64,000 nt of DNA from Streptomyces koelreuteriae (GTDB taxonomy: Bacteria; Actinomycetota; Actinomycetes; Streptomycetales; Streptomycetaceae): positions 2,790,001-2,854,000 of the forward strand of contig NZ_CP075896.1 in NCBI RefSeq assembly GCF_018604545.1. Reading direction: 5' to 3'. Below are positions 27,096-35,223 of the stretch, piece by piece. A program made the translations under genes and the position numbers. Numbering within the stretch: position 1 is the first letter of the stretch; every line of letters starts with the position of its first letter. The notes below the pieces were generated by a model that made no database searches, had not been told where the DNA came from, and saw only the letters and a list, made by a program, of their open reading frames with translations.

Positions 27096-28247
27096 ATGAC
27101 GACGACCGTGAGGATCACATGGGACTCCGCGAGCGCACGGCGGGCGGAGCGGCAGTTCCTGGCCGACCCGGCAGGGAGCGGCACGCCGGTCGCCGAGGTG
27201 GTCGGCGCGATGGCGGGCGCGCACGCGCAGGTGCTGTCCGCGGCCGAGGTCTCGGTGGGAATGCGCACGGCCGGGCTGACAAGGGCGGACGTACGGACGG
27301 CGCTCTGGGACGACCGGTCCCTGATCAAGACGTACGGCCCGCGCGGCACGCTACATCTGCTCCCCGCGGCGGAACTCCCCCTCTGGTCCGCCGCCCTGAC
27401 GGCGGTTCCGACCGGACCGAGCCCGTTCCCACCCGACGTACGGCTCACCGAGGAGCAGGCGGGCCAGATCATCACGGCGATCGGCGACGCGCTCGACGGC
27501 AGGTGTCTGACCCTCGACGAGCTGACCGAGGAGATCGTGGCCCGTACGGGCCCGTGGGCCGGTGACCGGGTGGTGGAGGCGTTCCAGGACCTGTGGCCGC
27601 GCTGGCGGCAGGTGATGCACCGGGCGGGCTGGGCGGGCACGCTGTGCTTCGGCCCGAACCGCGGTCGCAAGGCGACGTACACCCGCCCGCCGCGCGCGGA
27701 GCCCGTGCCCGACGCGCTGGGCACCTTCGTACGCCGCTATCTGCACGCCTACGGACCGGCCACCCCGCGGCACTTCGCGAAGTGGCTGGCCGCACCGCCC
27801 GGCTGGGCCACCACCCTGTTCGGAGAACTGGCCGCCGCGGGCCGCATCGAGGAGGTCGACTTCGAGGGGACACCGGCGTGGGTGGCGGCGGGCGACACCG
27901 ACTTCCCCGACGGGCCCCCTCGGGGTGTGCGGCTGCTCCCCTACTTCGACGCGTACGTCATCGCCGGGCAGCCCCGCGAGCGGCTCTTCCCCGGGGCGGC
28001 GTACCGGCGCGCCCTCGCGGGCGGCCAGGCGGGCAACTATCCGGTGCTGCTCGTCGACGGCGTGGCGGCGGGGGTGTGGCACCAGCGGCGCCGGGGCCGT
28101 CGTACGACCGTCACGGTCGAGCCGCTCGTCCGGCTGACGGCACGGCAGGAGCGGGAGCTGGGCGAGCAGGCGGAGCGGGTGGGTGAGGTGCTGGAGGCGA
28201 CGGCGGAGTTGGTGGTGGGGGACGTGACGGTGGGGCCGCACGCGTGA
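27096..28247 (+). CDS. Winged-helix DNA-binding domain protein (AlkZ/YcaQ-like)
   Basis: A 383-residue protein of the HTH_42 family, whose characterised members (AlkZ, AlkX/YcaQ) are DNA glycosylases that unhook crosslinks or bulky alkyl lesions. Family features seen are the start RARRQFL-like segment, the IKTYGPRGTLHLLPAAELPLW region, the TPRHFAKWLA winged helix and LLPYFDAYVIAGQPRERLFP. The QxQ/QxD catalytic motif of AlkZ is not obvious, so it may be a non-catalytic relative. It is probably leaderless. The last codons (VTVGPHA, stop) are the first unit of a 44-bp tandem repeat. Confidence 0.78.
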   Translation: MTTTVRITWDSASARRAERQFLADPAGSGTPVAEVVGAMAGAHAQVLSAAEVSVGMRTAGLTRADVRTALWDDRSLIKTYGPRGTLHLLPAAELPLWSAALTAVPTGPSPFPPDVRLTEEQAGQIITAIGDALDGRCLTLDELTEEIVARTGPWAGDRVVEAFQDLWPRWRQVMHRAGWAGTLCFGPNRGRKATYTRPPRAEPVPDALGTFVRRYLHAYGPATPRHFAKWLAAPPGWATTLFGELAAAGRIEEVDFEGTPAWVAAGDTDFPDGPPRGVRLLPYFDAYVIAGQPRERLFPGAAYRRALAGGQAGNYPVLLVDGVAAGVWHQRRRGRRTTVTVEPLVRLTARQERELGEQAERVGEVLEATAELVVGDVTVGPHA

Positions 28248-28398
28248 TCAGGGGTGGTGAGGGGTGGGTGACGGTGGGGCCGCACCGTGATCAGGGGTGG
28301 CGAGGGGAGGGTGACGGTGGGGCCGCACGCGTGATCAGGGGTGGCGAGGGGAGGGTGACGGTGAGGCCGCACGCGTGATCAGGGGTGGCGAGGGGAGG
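28224..28398. repeat. Four-copy 44-bp tandem repeat at converging gene ends
   Basis: Units begin with GTGACGGTGGGGCCGCAC at 28224, 28268, 28311 and 28355 and continue with GTGATCAGGGGTGGCGAGGG. Copies 1, 3 and 4 are nearly identical; copy 2 lacks two bases. The first unit is coding (the end of the winged-helix gene), the middle ones are intergenic, and the last overlaps the 3' end of the convergent methyltransferase gene, supplying its stop. Confidence 0.85.
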
Positions 28399-29182
28399 GT
28401 GGGTCCGGCTTGCGGGCGTCGAAGAGGTGGCGGGTGCTGTGGGCGACGAAGGGCCCCTCGGCCCGGATCCGCTCGTGCAGCGCGCGGAGCTGTGGCTCGT
28501 ACGCCTCGACGGTGAAGCCGGGAACCATCCAGACGACCTTGCGCAGGAAGTGCACGACCGCGGCGATGTCGTGGAACTCCATCCGCAGCCGCTCCGCCCG
28601 CAGACCGACGACGTCGAGCCCGGCGGCCTCGGCGTCGGCGCGCTCACGGTCGGGACGGCGCCCGCCGCGCACGTCCTCCGGCTGGGGCCCGAGGAAGCGC
28701 TCGACGAGTTCGAAGACGCTGGCCGGTCCGACGTGCTGGGCGAAATAGGTCCCTCCGGGCCGGAGGACCCGGGCGATCTCGTCCCACTGCGGGCGGACGG
28801 GATGCCGGCTCACGACCAGGTCGAAGGCACCGTCGGCGAACGGCAGCGGCGCGTCCTCGGGGGCGGCGACGACCACGACTCCGCGCGGCCGGAGCAGGGC
28901 GGTCGCCTTGGCCACGTTGGGCGGCCAGCCCTCGGTGGCGACGGCGAGCGGGGGCTGTGCGGGGGCCACTTGGGCAAGGGCGAAGTCGAGGACTTCCCCT
29001 CCCCCGGTCTGGATGTCGAGCACGGCACTCGCCCGCCCCAGCCGCGCGGCCATCGACGTGGCATACCCCCAGGACGGCCGCGCCTCGGTGGCCCGCCCCT
29101 CGAACCAGGAGAAGTCCCAGCCTTCCGTGGGCACGGAGGCCCCTTCGGCGACGAGGTCCTCGAAGGTGCGCTGCGGTCTCAT
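28379..29182 (-). CDS. Class I SAM-dependent methyltransferase
   Basis: A 267-residue methyltransferase starting at ATG 29182, which overlaps the preceding GNAT stop (ATGA). Motif I is SAVLDIQTGGGEVLDFAL, with motif II around AVATEGWPPN and motif IV in FADGAFDLVVSRHPV. The cofactor glycine motif reads DIQTGGGE instead of DxGxGxG. The C-terminus (KPDPPSPRHP) is encoded by the last 44-bp repeat unit and is probably not part of the ancestral protein. The substrate is unknown. Confidence 0.85.
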   Translation of the reverse strand: MRPQRTFEDLVAEGASVPTEGWDFSWFEGRATEARPSWGYATSMAARLGRASAVLDIQTGGGEVLDFALAQVAPAQPPLAVATEGWPPNVAKATALLRPRGVVVVAAPEDAPLPFADGAFDLVVSRHPVRPQWDEIARVLRPGGTYFAQHVGPASVFELVERFLGPQPEDVRGGRRPDRERADAEAAGLDVVGLRAERLRMEFHDIAAVVHFLRKVVWMVPGFTVEAYEPQLRALHERIRAEGPFVAHSTRHLFDARKPDPPSPRHP

Positions 29183-29655
29183 GACAGGACCAGCACGACA
29201 TGCTCGTCGTCTCCGTGCCGGACGATGCCGTCGCGGCGGAAGCCCTGCTTCTCCAGGAGACGAACGGAGCCGGCGTTCCCACTGAAGGGGTCGGCGTACA
29301 GCGGCCGGTTCCGCTCCCGCTCCAGGAAGAGGGCCATGGCCCGGCTGCCGATGCCGCGTCCCCAGTACGGGCGTCCGAGCCAGTACCCGAGGAAGCGGCG
29401 GTCGCCGTCCCACCAGGCGACGACGCTGCCGGCGACGTCGCCGCCCACGGTCACGGTCCGCACGAAGACGGTGTCGTCCCCGAGGACGTTGGCCTTCCAG
29501 TGCCGCAGGAACGCGTCGCGAGGCCGGGGCGTGAACCTGGACCGCCGGACGGCTTCCGGATCATGCTCGTACTCCAGGAAGAACTCCAGGTCCGCTTCCA
29601 CCACGGCTCGCAGCCGCACGTCCACGTCGTCACCGCTCTTGCCCGCAGTACTCAT
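29179..29655 (-). CDS. GNAT family N-acetyltransferase
   Basis: A 158-residue GNAT protein. The stretch RFLGYWLGRPYWGRGIGSRA contains the acetyl-CoA pyrophosphate-binding R/QxxGxG/A signature, followed by PLYADPFSGNAGSVRLLEKQ and GFRRDG, as in RimJ-like acetyltransferases. It is cotranscribed with the methyltransferase through an ATGA overlap. The acceptor (ribosomal protein N-terminus or small molecule) cannot be told from sequence. Confidence 0.87.
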   Translation of the reverse strand: MSTAGKSGDDVDVRLRAVVEADLEFFLEYEHDPEAVRRSRFTPRPRDAFLRHWKANVLGDDTVFVRTVTVGGDVAGSVVAWWDGDRRFLGYWLGRPYWGRGIGSRAMALFLERERNRPLYADPFSGNAGSVRLLEKQGFRRDGIVRHGDDEHVVLVLS

Positions 29656-29690
29656 GCCCGGAGTGTGTCAGCCACCACTGACAACGGCCC

Positions 29691-30569
29691 TCAGGGCACG
29701 AGCGGACGCACTTCCTCCGCGACGAACCGCACGAACCCCTCCGGGTCGGGCTCGTCCCCGGTCGGTTGCAGCACCACGGTGTCGGCCCCGGCCTCGACCA
29801 GCCGCCCGACGGCCTTGGCGACGGCACCGGCGTCCCCGGCGACCCCCAGATCGGGAACGGACTCGAGCCCCTCGTCGGCCAGCTCGGCACGGAGCCGGTC
29901 GGCGGCGTCGGTGCCGGTCGCGGTGAGCAGATACACGACGACGGGATGCGGTCCGGCCCCTCGCCCGGAGGCCTCCCGCCCCGCGTCGATGAGCTGCCGC
30001 GCCTTGCGCACGCCCTCGGCGTTGGTGGCGGCGGTGAGGATCGTCCCGTCGGCGGCCTCCCCGGTGAGCCGCAGCGACCGCGGCCCGGTGGCCCCGGCCA
30101 GCACCCCGCCTCCCCCAGCCTCCGGCGGCCAGTCGAGCGCGACGTCGTCCAGCGTCACGTACCGACCCTCGGTGGTCACCCTCTCCCCTCCCAACAAGGC
30201 CCGAAGCGCCACAAGATGCTCCCGCAACAACGTCACCGGCGACTCGACCCGCGCCCCCACCTGCCCCATCCAGTCCTGCACCCCGTGCCCCACACCGACG
30301 ATCACCCGCCCCGGGAACATCCGGTGCAGCGACGCCGCCTCCATCGCCGTGATAGCCACATTCCGCAACGGCACAGGCAACAGCCCGACCCCGACCCGCA
30401 CGCGCTCGGTCCACGCGAGGGCTGCGGCGGCGGTGGAGATACCGCCTTCTCGGAAGCAGTCCTCCCAGAGCCAGAGTTGGTCGAGGCCTGTCTCATCGGC
30501 CACACGGGCAACGGCACGAAGCCGCTCGGGGGCGAGCTGCGGACGGAATACTGCGCCGAGTTCGGTCAT
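29691..30569 (-). CDS. LLM class F420/FMN-dependent oxidoreductase
   Basis: A 292-residue luciferase-like TIM-barrel protein. VADETGLDQLWLWEDCFREG near the start, the RVRVGVGLLPVPLRNVAITA beta strand, and GRVIVGVGHGVQDWMGQVGA are typical of actinobacterial F420-dependent members. The C-terminus contains GAVAKAVGRLVEAGADTVVL. It lies 35 bp upstream of the GNAT gene on the same strand, so the three genes may be one unit. Confidence 0.87.
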   Translation of the reverse strand: MTELGAVFRPQLAPERLRAVARVADETGLDQLWLWEDCFREGGISTAAAALAWTERVRVGVGLLPVPLRNVAITAMEAASLHRMFPGRVIVGVGHGVQDWMGQVGARVESPVTLLREHLVALRALLGGERVTTEGRYVTLDDVALDWPPEAGGGGVLAGATGPRSLRLTGEAADGTILTAATNAEGVRKARQLIDAGREASGRGAGPHPVVVYLLTATGTDAADRLRAELADEGLESVPDLGVAGDAGAVAKAVGRLVEAGADTVVLQPTGDEPDPEGFVRFVAEEVRPLVP

Positions 30570-30626
30570 GGGGTCTTCCTACCCGGGCCGGTAGCGGCAG
30601 ACAAGGAAGCCTTGCCGCGTGACGGA

Positions 30627-31292
30627 TCAGGAGCGGGCAAGGCGGACGCCGGCGCGGCGGCCACGTTCGATGTCCTCGGCGGTAGCTCCCCGATCGGCGA
30701 GAGAACTGCGCTCTCCGTCCGATCCCGTGTTCCCGCTCAGGAAGCGGAATCGGCGGGGCGTCGACTCGTCCGAGGCGGGCGCGGCGATCACGCCGATGAA
30801 GCGAGGGTCACCCGCGAGCCACACCAGGCCGATCTGGGCCTTCACCTCAGGCGCCGCGCGAGGAGCCATCCTCCGGTGCCACCAGCCCACTCCCCAGTGC
30901 CGGGGAAACACCATGGGCAGGCGCTCCTCCGGGCGGGCGGGGTTCGGGAACTCGAACCACCCGCACTGCCTGCCGACGACGTCGGGCCGATCGGCAAGGC
31001 CGTGCGCGGCGTCTCGGTACAGACACCACGGGTGTTCCCGCAGGACCCTTCTCATCCCGAAGGCAACGGGGAAGACGAAGAGCTGGATGAACGCGCGGTA
31101 GAAGCTGTACAGCAGGAACGGCACGAAGAGGATCGTGTACCCGGGAGGAACGAAGACCACCAGGATCGCCAACAGGCCCGTCCACAGCGCGATCCAGCCG
31201 AGCAGAGCGAGCACGTTCGCAGCCAACTGCATCGACCAGGCGCGCCGGGTCGGCGGATGCTCCCAGGCGACGGCATGCTCGGTGGGGTTCAT
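30627..31292 (-). CDS. Membrane protein of unknown function
   Basis: A 221-residue protein I do not recognise. Two hydrophobic helices (about residues 20-48 and 50-76, LLGWIALWTGLLAILVVFVP, then FVPFLLYSFYRAFIQLFVFP) are followed by a soluble domain with many Trp/Pro/Arg residues (HWGVGWWHRRMAPRAAPEVK) and a basic tail. The soluble part has a barrel-like alternation of strands (AQIGLVWLAGDPRFIGVIAA). It sits at the right end of the accessory minus-strand block next to the Tad-associated genes, and no link can be shown. Confidence 0.6.
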   Translation of the reverse strand: MNPTEHAVAWEHPPTRRAWSMQLAANVLALLGWIALWTGLLAILVVFVPPGYTILFVPFLLYSFYRAFIQLFVFPVAFGMRRVLREHPWCLYRDAAHGLADRPDVVGRQCGWFEFPNPARPEERLPMVFPRHWGVGWWHRRMAPRAAPEVKAQIGLVWLAGDPRFIGVIAAPASDESTPRRFRFLSGNTGSDGERSSLADRGATAEDIERGRRAGVRLARS

Positions 31293-31345
31293 ACGAGTTC
31301 TCTGTCCTCCGAGTCAGCACACGTGCCGGGTGGGATCGATCCGGC

Positions 31346-32383
31346 TCAGCGGTTGACGGCCTGGATCTCCTGGACGACGACGTCCTGCGTCGCACCGAAC
31401 GTGCCGTCGGGGAGGGTACCGCCCGCGCCGCCGCTGCCGGTCCAGTCGATCTTCCAGGTGACGGTGGCCTGGAGCGGATACGTGCCGTCGCCCGAGGAAC
31501 GCAGGTACCTCACTCCGCAGGGGGGTGTCTGGTCCGCCTTGCCCTTGGCGTAGGGCTCGCCGATGCGGCCGTTGTTGATCTCGCAGACGCCGGAGTCCGG
31601 GTAGGTCACGGCGTCCTCGGTGCCGGGCTCGATCCTGAGTGACTGCGGCACGGCGGTCGCGGTCGCCGTGATGCCGATGGCCGGTACGGACGCGGTGACG
31701 GAGACCGGCTTGAAGTCGGCGGCGTCCAGCCAGGACCAGGTCGGCAGGTTGACCTTGGTCGCGGCGGCGGGTGCCAGGGTGACCCTGGTGCTGGGGACGC
31801 GGATCTCCGCGTAGGCGAGGTCGGCGAGGATCTTGGGAGTGACGGCGTTCTCGATGTTGGCGGGCGGAGGATCGCCCTGGTCCACCCAGAAAACGTCCTC
31901 ATCGCAGGAATCCCACCCCGGAGGGAAACTCTCGTCCACGTACGAGTCCCAGAAGTAGCCCTTGCCGGTCTTCTCCTTGTTGAAGTCCTTGTACGGGTGC
32001 CCGTTGACGTAGCGGTCGCGCTGCTCGGCGTCCCACTCGTACCCCGTCGAACCGACTTCCCAGGTCGGCTCCAGGGTCTTCTGCAGTTGCTCCGGCGTGT
32101 ACTTGGGGGCGTACCAGCAGGGCGGTGGCGTCCAGGAGGTGGACGACTTCAGGGCACCGGCGGAGTTGCCCGTGCCGTTCTTGGAGCGGTCGAAGACGAC
32201 GCCGCCGGCGGTCACGGAGAGGGTGCCGTCGTCGTCGGCGTCGGCCCCCTGGTTGCTTCCCTGTGTGTCGCCGCCCAGGGTGTCATCAGCGCGCGCCACG
32301 CCTGGGAGTGCGAGGAGTGACCAGCATGTGCCGACTACGACCACCGAAGAAAGCGTCCGCAACGGACGTGTCAGGGCCGGCAC
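31346..32383 (-). CDS. Secreted protein of unknown function
   Basis: A 345-residue exported protein. The GTG at 32383 is chosen because GGGAG lies six bases upstream and it gives a proper signal peptide (TLSSVVVVGTCWSLLALPGV, cleavage after ARA before DDTLGG). The start overlaps the end of the preceding lipoprotein gene by 13 bp, so the two are coupled. The mature part is rich in aromatic residues and has cysteines at PPPCWYAP, GWDSCDED, SGVCEINN and PPCGVRY that could form disulfides. No catalytic family is recognised. Its beta-rich character suggests a surface or binding protein. Confidence 0.65.
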   Translation of the reverse strand: MPALTRPLRTLSSVVVVGTCWSLLALPGVARADDTLGGDTQGSNQGADADDDGTLSVTAGGVVFDRSKNGTGNSAGALKSSTSWTPPPCWYAPKYTPEQLQKTLEPTWEVGSTGYEWDAEQRDRYVNGHPYKDFNKEKTGKGYFWDSYVDESFPPGWDSCDEDVFWVDQGDPPPANIENAVTPKILADLAYAEIRVPSTRVTLAPAAATKVNLPTWSWLDAADFKPVSVTASVPAIGITATATAVPQSLRIEPGTEDAVTYPDSGVCEINNGRIGEPYAKGKADQTPPCGVRYLRSSGDGTYPLQATVTWKIDWTGSGGAGGTLPDGTFGATQDVVVQEIQAVNR

Positions 32384-33030
32384 TTGGCACTCCCGCTCTG
32401 CGAAATCATCTTCTGAATCACCCAGACACCTTTGTCGTTCTTCTTGAGCGACGTGTGATAGATGACGTAACTCTTGGCAGTCACCTCGGTCTTCTTGACC
32501 TTGTCTGTCTTGAGGTACTTCACATACGCCTTGCCCTGGTCCTCGCAATAGCTGAGGGACGCCGTGCCGTCCTTGTCGACTGCCACTTCCGGGGCGTAGA
32601 AGCGATAGACGCCGGTGATGGAAGCCTTGTGATCGACGTAGTTCTGAATGAACTTCTGCGTCGAGGCAGCCGCCTCACCCTCGAAGTAGTAGAGGTACGG
32701 CTTGTCGAGCGCGTCCTGGTTGGCGATCGCCATGTCCACTGCCTTGATGGACTGCTCGCTGTCCGCCAGGACCGCGTCCTTCTCCTTGTCCCCGGACTTG
32801 GGCCAGTCGAAGGTGTAGGAGAGGTCGGACGGCAGGTCGATCTTCGGCCGGTCGGCCGATTCCGCGGCGCTCTCCGAGGGGGAGGCGGATGCCTTTTCTC
32901 CCGTGTCGGCTCCCGCGATCTTGTCGTTGTCCTTGCTCTTGGAGCTGTCATCGCTCCCGCACGCGGACAGCGTCAGGGCCGCAGCGGCGGTCAGCGTGAG
33001 CGCTGCGAGGAGGGTGGGGCGGCGGTTCAC
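32371..33030 (-). CDS. Lipoprotein of unknown function
   Basis: A 219-residue lipoprotein. The N-terminus MNRRPTLLAALTLTAAAA ends in the lipobox LSAC (Cys24), followed by a Ser/Asp/Lys-rich linker to about residue 65. The folded part (FDWPKSGDKEKDAVLADSEQ ... QKMISQSGSAKCRP) has an alpha/beta pattern like NTF2-type ligand-binding lipoproteins (LYYFEGEAAASTQKFIQNYV), which is a guess. It is coupled to the secreted protein that follows. Confidence 0.7.
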   Translation of the reverse strand: MNRRPTLLAALTLTAAAALTLSACGSDDSSKSKDNDKIAGADTGEKASASPSESAAESADRPKIDLPSDLSYTFDWPKSGDKEKDAVLADSEQSIKAVDMAIANQDALDKPYLYYFEGEAAASTQKFIQNYVDHKASITGVYRFYAPEVAVDKDGTASLSYCEDQGKAYVKYLKTDKVKKTEVTAKSYVIYHTSLKKNDKGVWVIQKMISQSGSAKCRP

Positions 33031-33258
33031 GGTCGGCTCCCGGTCAGAGGCGAGGCTTCTCTTGAGCGAACCAAAGCTATACAGCGGGGTGGGGACGCAC
33101 CAGGGTGAGGGTTGTCAACTGGCGCGGTGTATGGGGAGAAAGCGGCGATTCGCCGACCGGTATGGGCCGTAACGGTTGCATAACACGGTTTCAACTATGA
33201 ATCAGCAAAGTCGGACAGCCGGTGACAGGTAGCAGGTGGCACGGTGGAAGGGGCTCGT

Positions 33259-33642
33259 ATGGGGCGGCGCTGGCGGGACGGGCGTGGGGAGTTGGTCGTG
33301 AGTGGGGGTGGTGGGGGGCCGTCTGTCCGGGTGCCCTTGGAGATCGCCACCTCGTATCGGGCCCGGACGAAAGGGCTGTTGGGGCGGGACTTCATCGACG
33401 GGGCGATTCTGCTGTCCCCCGCCAACGGCGTGCACACCTTTCGGATGCGCATGCCGATCGATGTCGCCTATCTCGATCGGCACCTGCGTGTCATCGCCGT
33501 ACGCACCATGCGGCCGGGGCGGCTGGGGATGCCTCGGCTGCGGGCTCGGCATGTGGTGGAGGCGGGGATGGGAGTGATGGGTGAGTGGGGGGTGCGGGAA
33601 GGTGCCCAGGTGGAGGTTGTCGTGGTGGAGAAGGGCAGTTAG
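33259..33642 (+). CDS. DUF192 domain protein
   Basis: A 127-residue protein starting at ATG 33259 behind GAAGGGG; a GTG at 33244 is in frame but has a poorer site. RARTKGLLGRDFIDGAILL, then TFRMRMPIDVAYLDRHLRVI is the DUF192 signature, a small beta-barrel fold of unknown function. DUF192 genes often accompany Tad/pilus loci and secretion gene clusters in actinobacteria (recalled). It is the only plus-strand gene between 28 and 51 kb. Confidence 0.8.
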   Translation: MGRRWRDGRGELVVSGGGGGPSVRVPLEIATSYRARTKGLLGRDFIDGAILLSPANGVHTFRMRMPIDVAYLDRHLRVIAVRTMRPGRLGMPRLRARHVVEAGMGVMGEWGVREGAQVEVVVVEKGS

Positions 33643-33678
33643 GTCCACGGGGGGGGCGTCGTCCGACGTGTACTGCTG

Positions 33679-34299
33679 TCAGTCGCTCGTACCTTCACTC
33701 CCCAGGCCGAGGAGCCTGCTCCGGGCCGCCTCCGCGTTGTCCCAGTTTGCCGGGCCGCCCGGCTTCACCGACAGCCGCTTGAGTGCCAGCTGGGCCTCTG
33801 GTCCGCCCACCGTCAGCAGTTCGATGGCCGAGTCGGCGATGTCGTCCCGCAGAGACGCGATCATGGCCGGCATCGCCGCTTCGACGTGCCGTACGACGTG
33901 CAGTTGCAGCGGATACAGGTGCGGTCGGTCCTGCCACGCGCGGACCAGGTCGTCCGCGCCGGACCACGTCACCTGGCTCGTGCGGGGCATGCTCTTCACG
34001 ACGGCCTGATGGAACTCCTCCCACGCATGATGGAGCAGGCCGGGCGACGGTGGCTGAGGCACATGCGGAGCCAGCTCCGGGTCTTCGAGGAGTACGGTCA
34101 CCACTCGCCGGGCTTCCGCGAGTCGCTCCTCGGAACGGGGCAGTTCCGCGATCCGACCCCAGTCGCACTCGTTCCACGGCGGTGGCAAGGACCGCATGGC
34201 ACGGGGCAGGGCGTAGTCACCCTCCGGATCGCGCCACCGATCGATCTGCGGATCCCACGTCTCCTCGGCATTCGGCTGCTCCGTGCCCGGCTCATTCAT
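33679..34299 (-). CDS. One-module paralogue of the toxin-operon protein (LPxxMRxLPPPW family)
   Basis: A 206-residue cytoplasmic protein with a strong ribosome-binding site (GGGGAGGG, six bases). It is homologous to the first half of the 36590-35220 gene: ALPRAMRSLPPPW near residue 31, MPRTSQVTW near 103, and SRLLGLG at the very end. It is acidic and predicted helical. I infer an extra immunity or accessory copy of the toxin-like locus, because it comes after the coupled genes of that operon with a 64-bp gap. No known domain was recognised. Confidence 0.65.
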   Translation of the reverse strand: MNEPGTEQPNAEETWDPQIDRWRDPEGDYALPRAMRSLPPPWNECDWGRIAELPRSEERLAEARRVVTVLLEDPELAPHVPQPPSPGLLHHAWEEFHQAVVKSMPRTSQVTWSGADDLVRAWQDRPHLYPLQLHVVRHVEAAMPAMIASLRDDIADSAIELLTVGGPEAQLALKRLSVKPGGPANWDNAEAARSRLLGLGSEGTSD

Positions 34300-34363
34300 T
34301 AAGGTCCCTCCCCGGCGTCCCGTCAGTCGATAGTCGATGCCCAGGTGGTGCCCTGTTGGTGAT

Positions 34364-35128
34364 TCACCAGGGAATGTGGCGAGGGACGCGGTTCTGCCAC
34401 CACGGGGCCGCTTCCGCGTTGTCTTGTGTGGGGTCGGGGACGGTGTGCTCGCCGAAGGTTCGGTCGAGGCGGGTGACCGCGTCCCGTAGGGGGTCCGCGT
34501 GTGGCTCGCCCGGCTCCGGGATGAGGCCTTCCAGGGCGTGGGTCAGCCTTTCCCAGACGCGTAGGTAGTAGTGCACATGGCCTTCTGCGCTCGCTGCCGT
34601 GCCTGGGGGGAGTGTGGCGAGGGCGGTGTCGGAGACGGGGGTGGGGATGGGGTCTCTTTCGAGGATCTCCGGGAGGATCTCGACGGTTGCCCGGGGCAGG
34701 CCGGGGACCTTCGCCTCGACCGCGTCGATCACGTGCACGGGTGGTTCGTCGTCCGAGGACAGCAGACGGGCGCGGACGGACTGTCCCGAAGAGGTCGCCA
34801 GCCAGTATGCCGACGGCGGAAGGTCCACCTCGGCCGGGTACAGGACGGGAACACCCAGCGCTGCCGCCAAGCGTCGAGCGAGTTCGGGCTCGGGCGGCGC
34901 CTCGTTGACCAAGGCGTCCTCTACGTAGATGTCCAGGGCCAACGACAGGTCGCCTCGCAGTCTGCTGTAGCCGCAGAGGACGGGTGCGGTCCAGTCGCGT
35001 TGGCTCTGGTCGCCGTCCCGGTCGGCCACGTCCACGTCTGCGCCTTCTGGTCTCACGGCTCCCGCCAGAGCCTCGGCGAGTGACATGGGGGACACCGGCG
35101 GCCCGACCAGCAGCAGGTCATAGATCAT
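34364..35128 (-). CDS. Toxin-operon protein of unknown function
   Basis: A 254-residue soluble, acidic protein beginning MIYDLLLVGPPVSP. Its ATG overlaps the stop of the 32-codon ORF (ATGA), and it is the fourth gene of the toxin-like operon. The sequence has an alpha/beta look (VLCGYSRLRGDLSLALDIYV, VPVLYPAEVDLPPSAYWLAT) and no signal peptide. Candidate roles are an immunity protein or a chaperone. I do not recognise the family. Confidence 0.6.
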   Translation of the reverse strand: MIYDLLLVGPPVSPMSLAEALAGAVRPEGADVDVADRDGDQSQRDWTAPVLCGYSRLRGDLSLALDIYVEDALVNEAPPEPELARRLAAALGVPVLYPAEVDLPPSAYWLATSSGQSVRARLLSSDDEPPVHVIDAVEAKVPGLPRATVEILPEILERDPIPTPVSDTALATLPPGTAASAEGHVHYYLRVWERLTHALEGLIPEPGEPHADPLRDAVTRLDRTFGEHTVPDPTQDNAEAAPWWQNRVPRHIPW

Positions 35129-35223
35129 CGGTAGGTCTCGTCATCCACCTTCGGGTAGACCCGCCCGGCAGTGTGCCGGGGGTGCGGGAATTTCAGGGTC
35201 CAGCAACGGGTGCAGGGCATCAT
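35125..35223 (-). CDS. 32-codon ORF coupled to both neighbours
   Basis: A short gene that begins at ATGATG overlapping the stop of the upstream gene (ATGA, 35223-35220) and ends in a TGA overlapping the ATG of the next (35128-35125). It encodes MMPCTRCWTLKFPHPRH and continues to VDDETYR, 32 residues. GC3 is about 83 percent, as in coding DNA. It has one CxxC pair (PCTRCW) and basic/aromatic residues that could bind a metal or a partner. Filling the space exactly, with coupled overlaps at both ends, argues for real translation. Confidence 0.55.
   Translation of the reverse strand: MMPCTRCWTLKFPHPRHTAGRVYPKVDDETYR

Noticed and set aside
28224..28398. Short-spaced repeats considered as a CRISPR array.
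   Set aside because: Copies are contiguous without unique spacers, and no cas genes are in the window.
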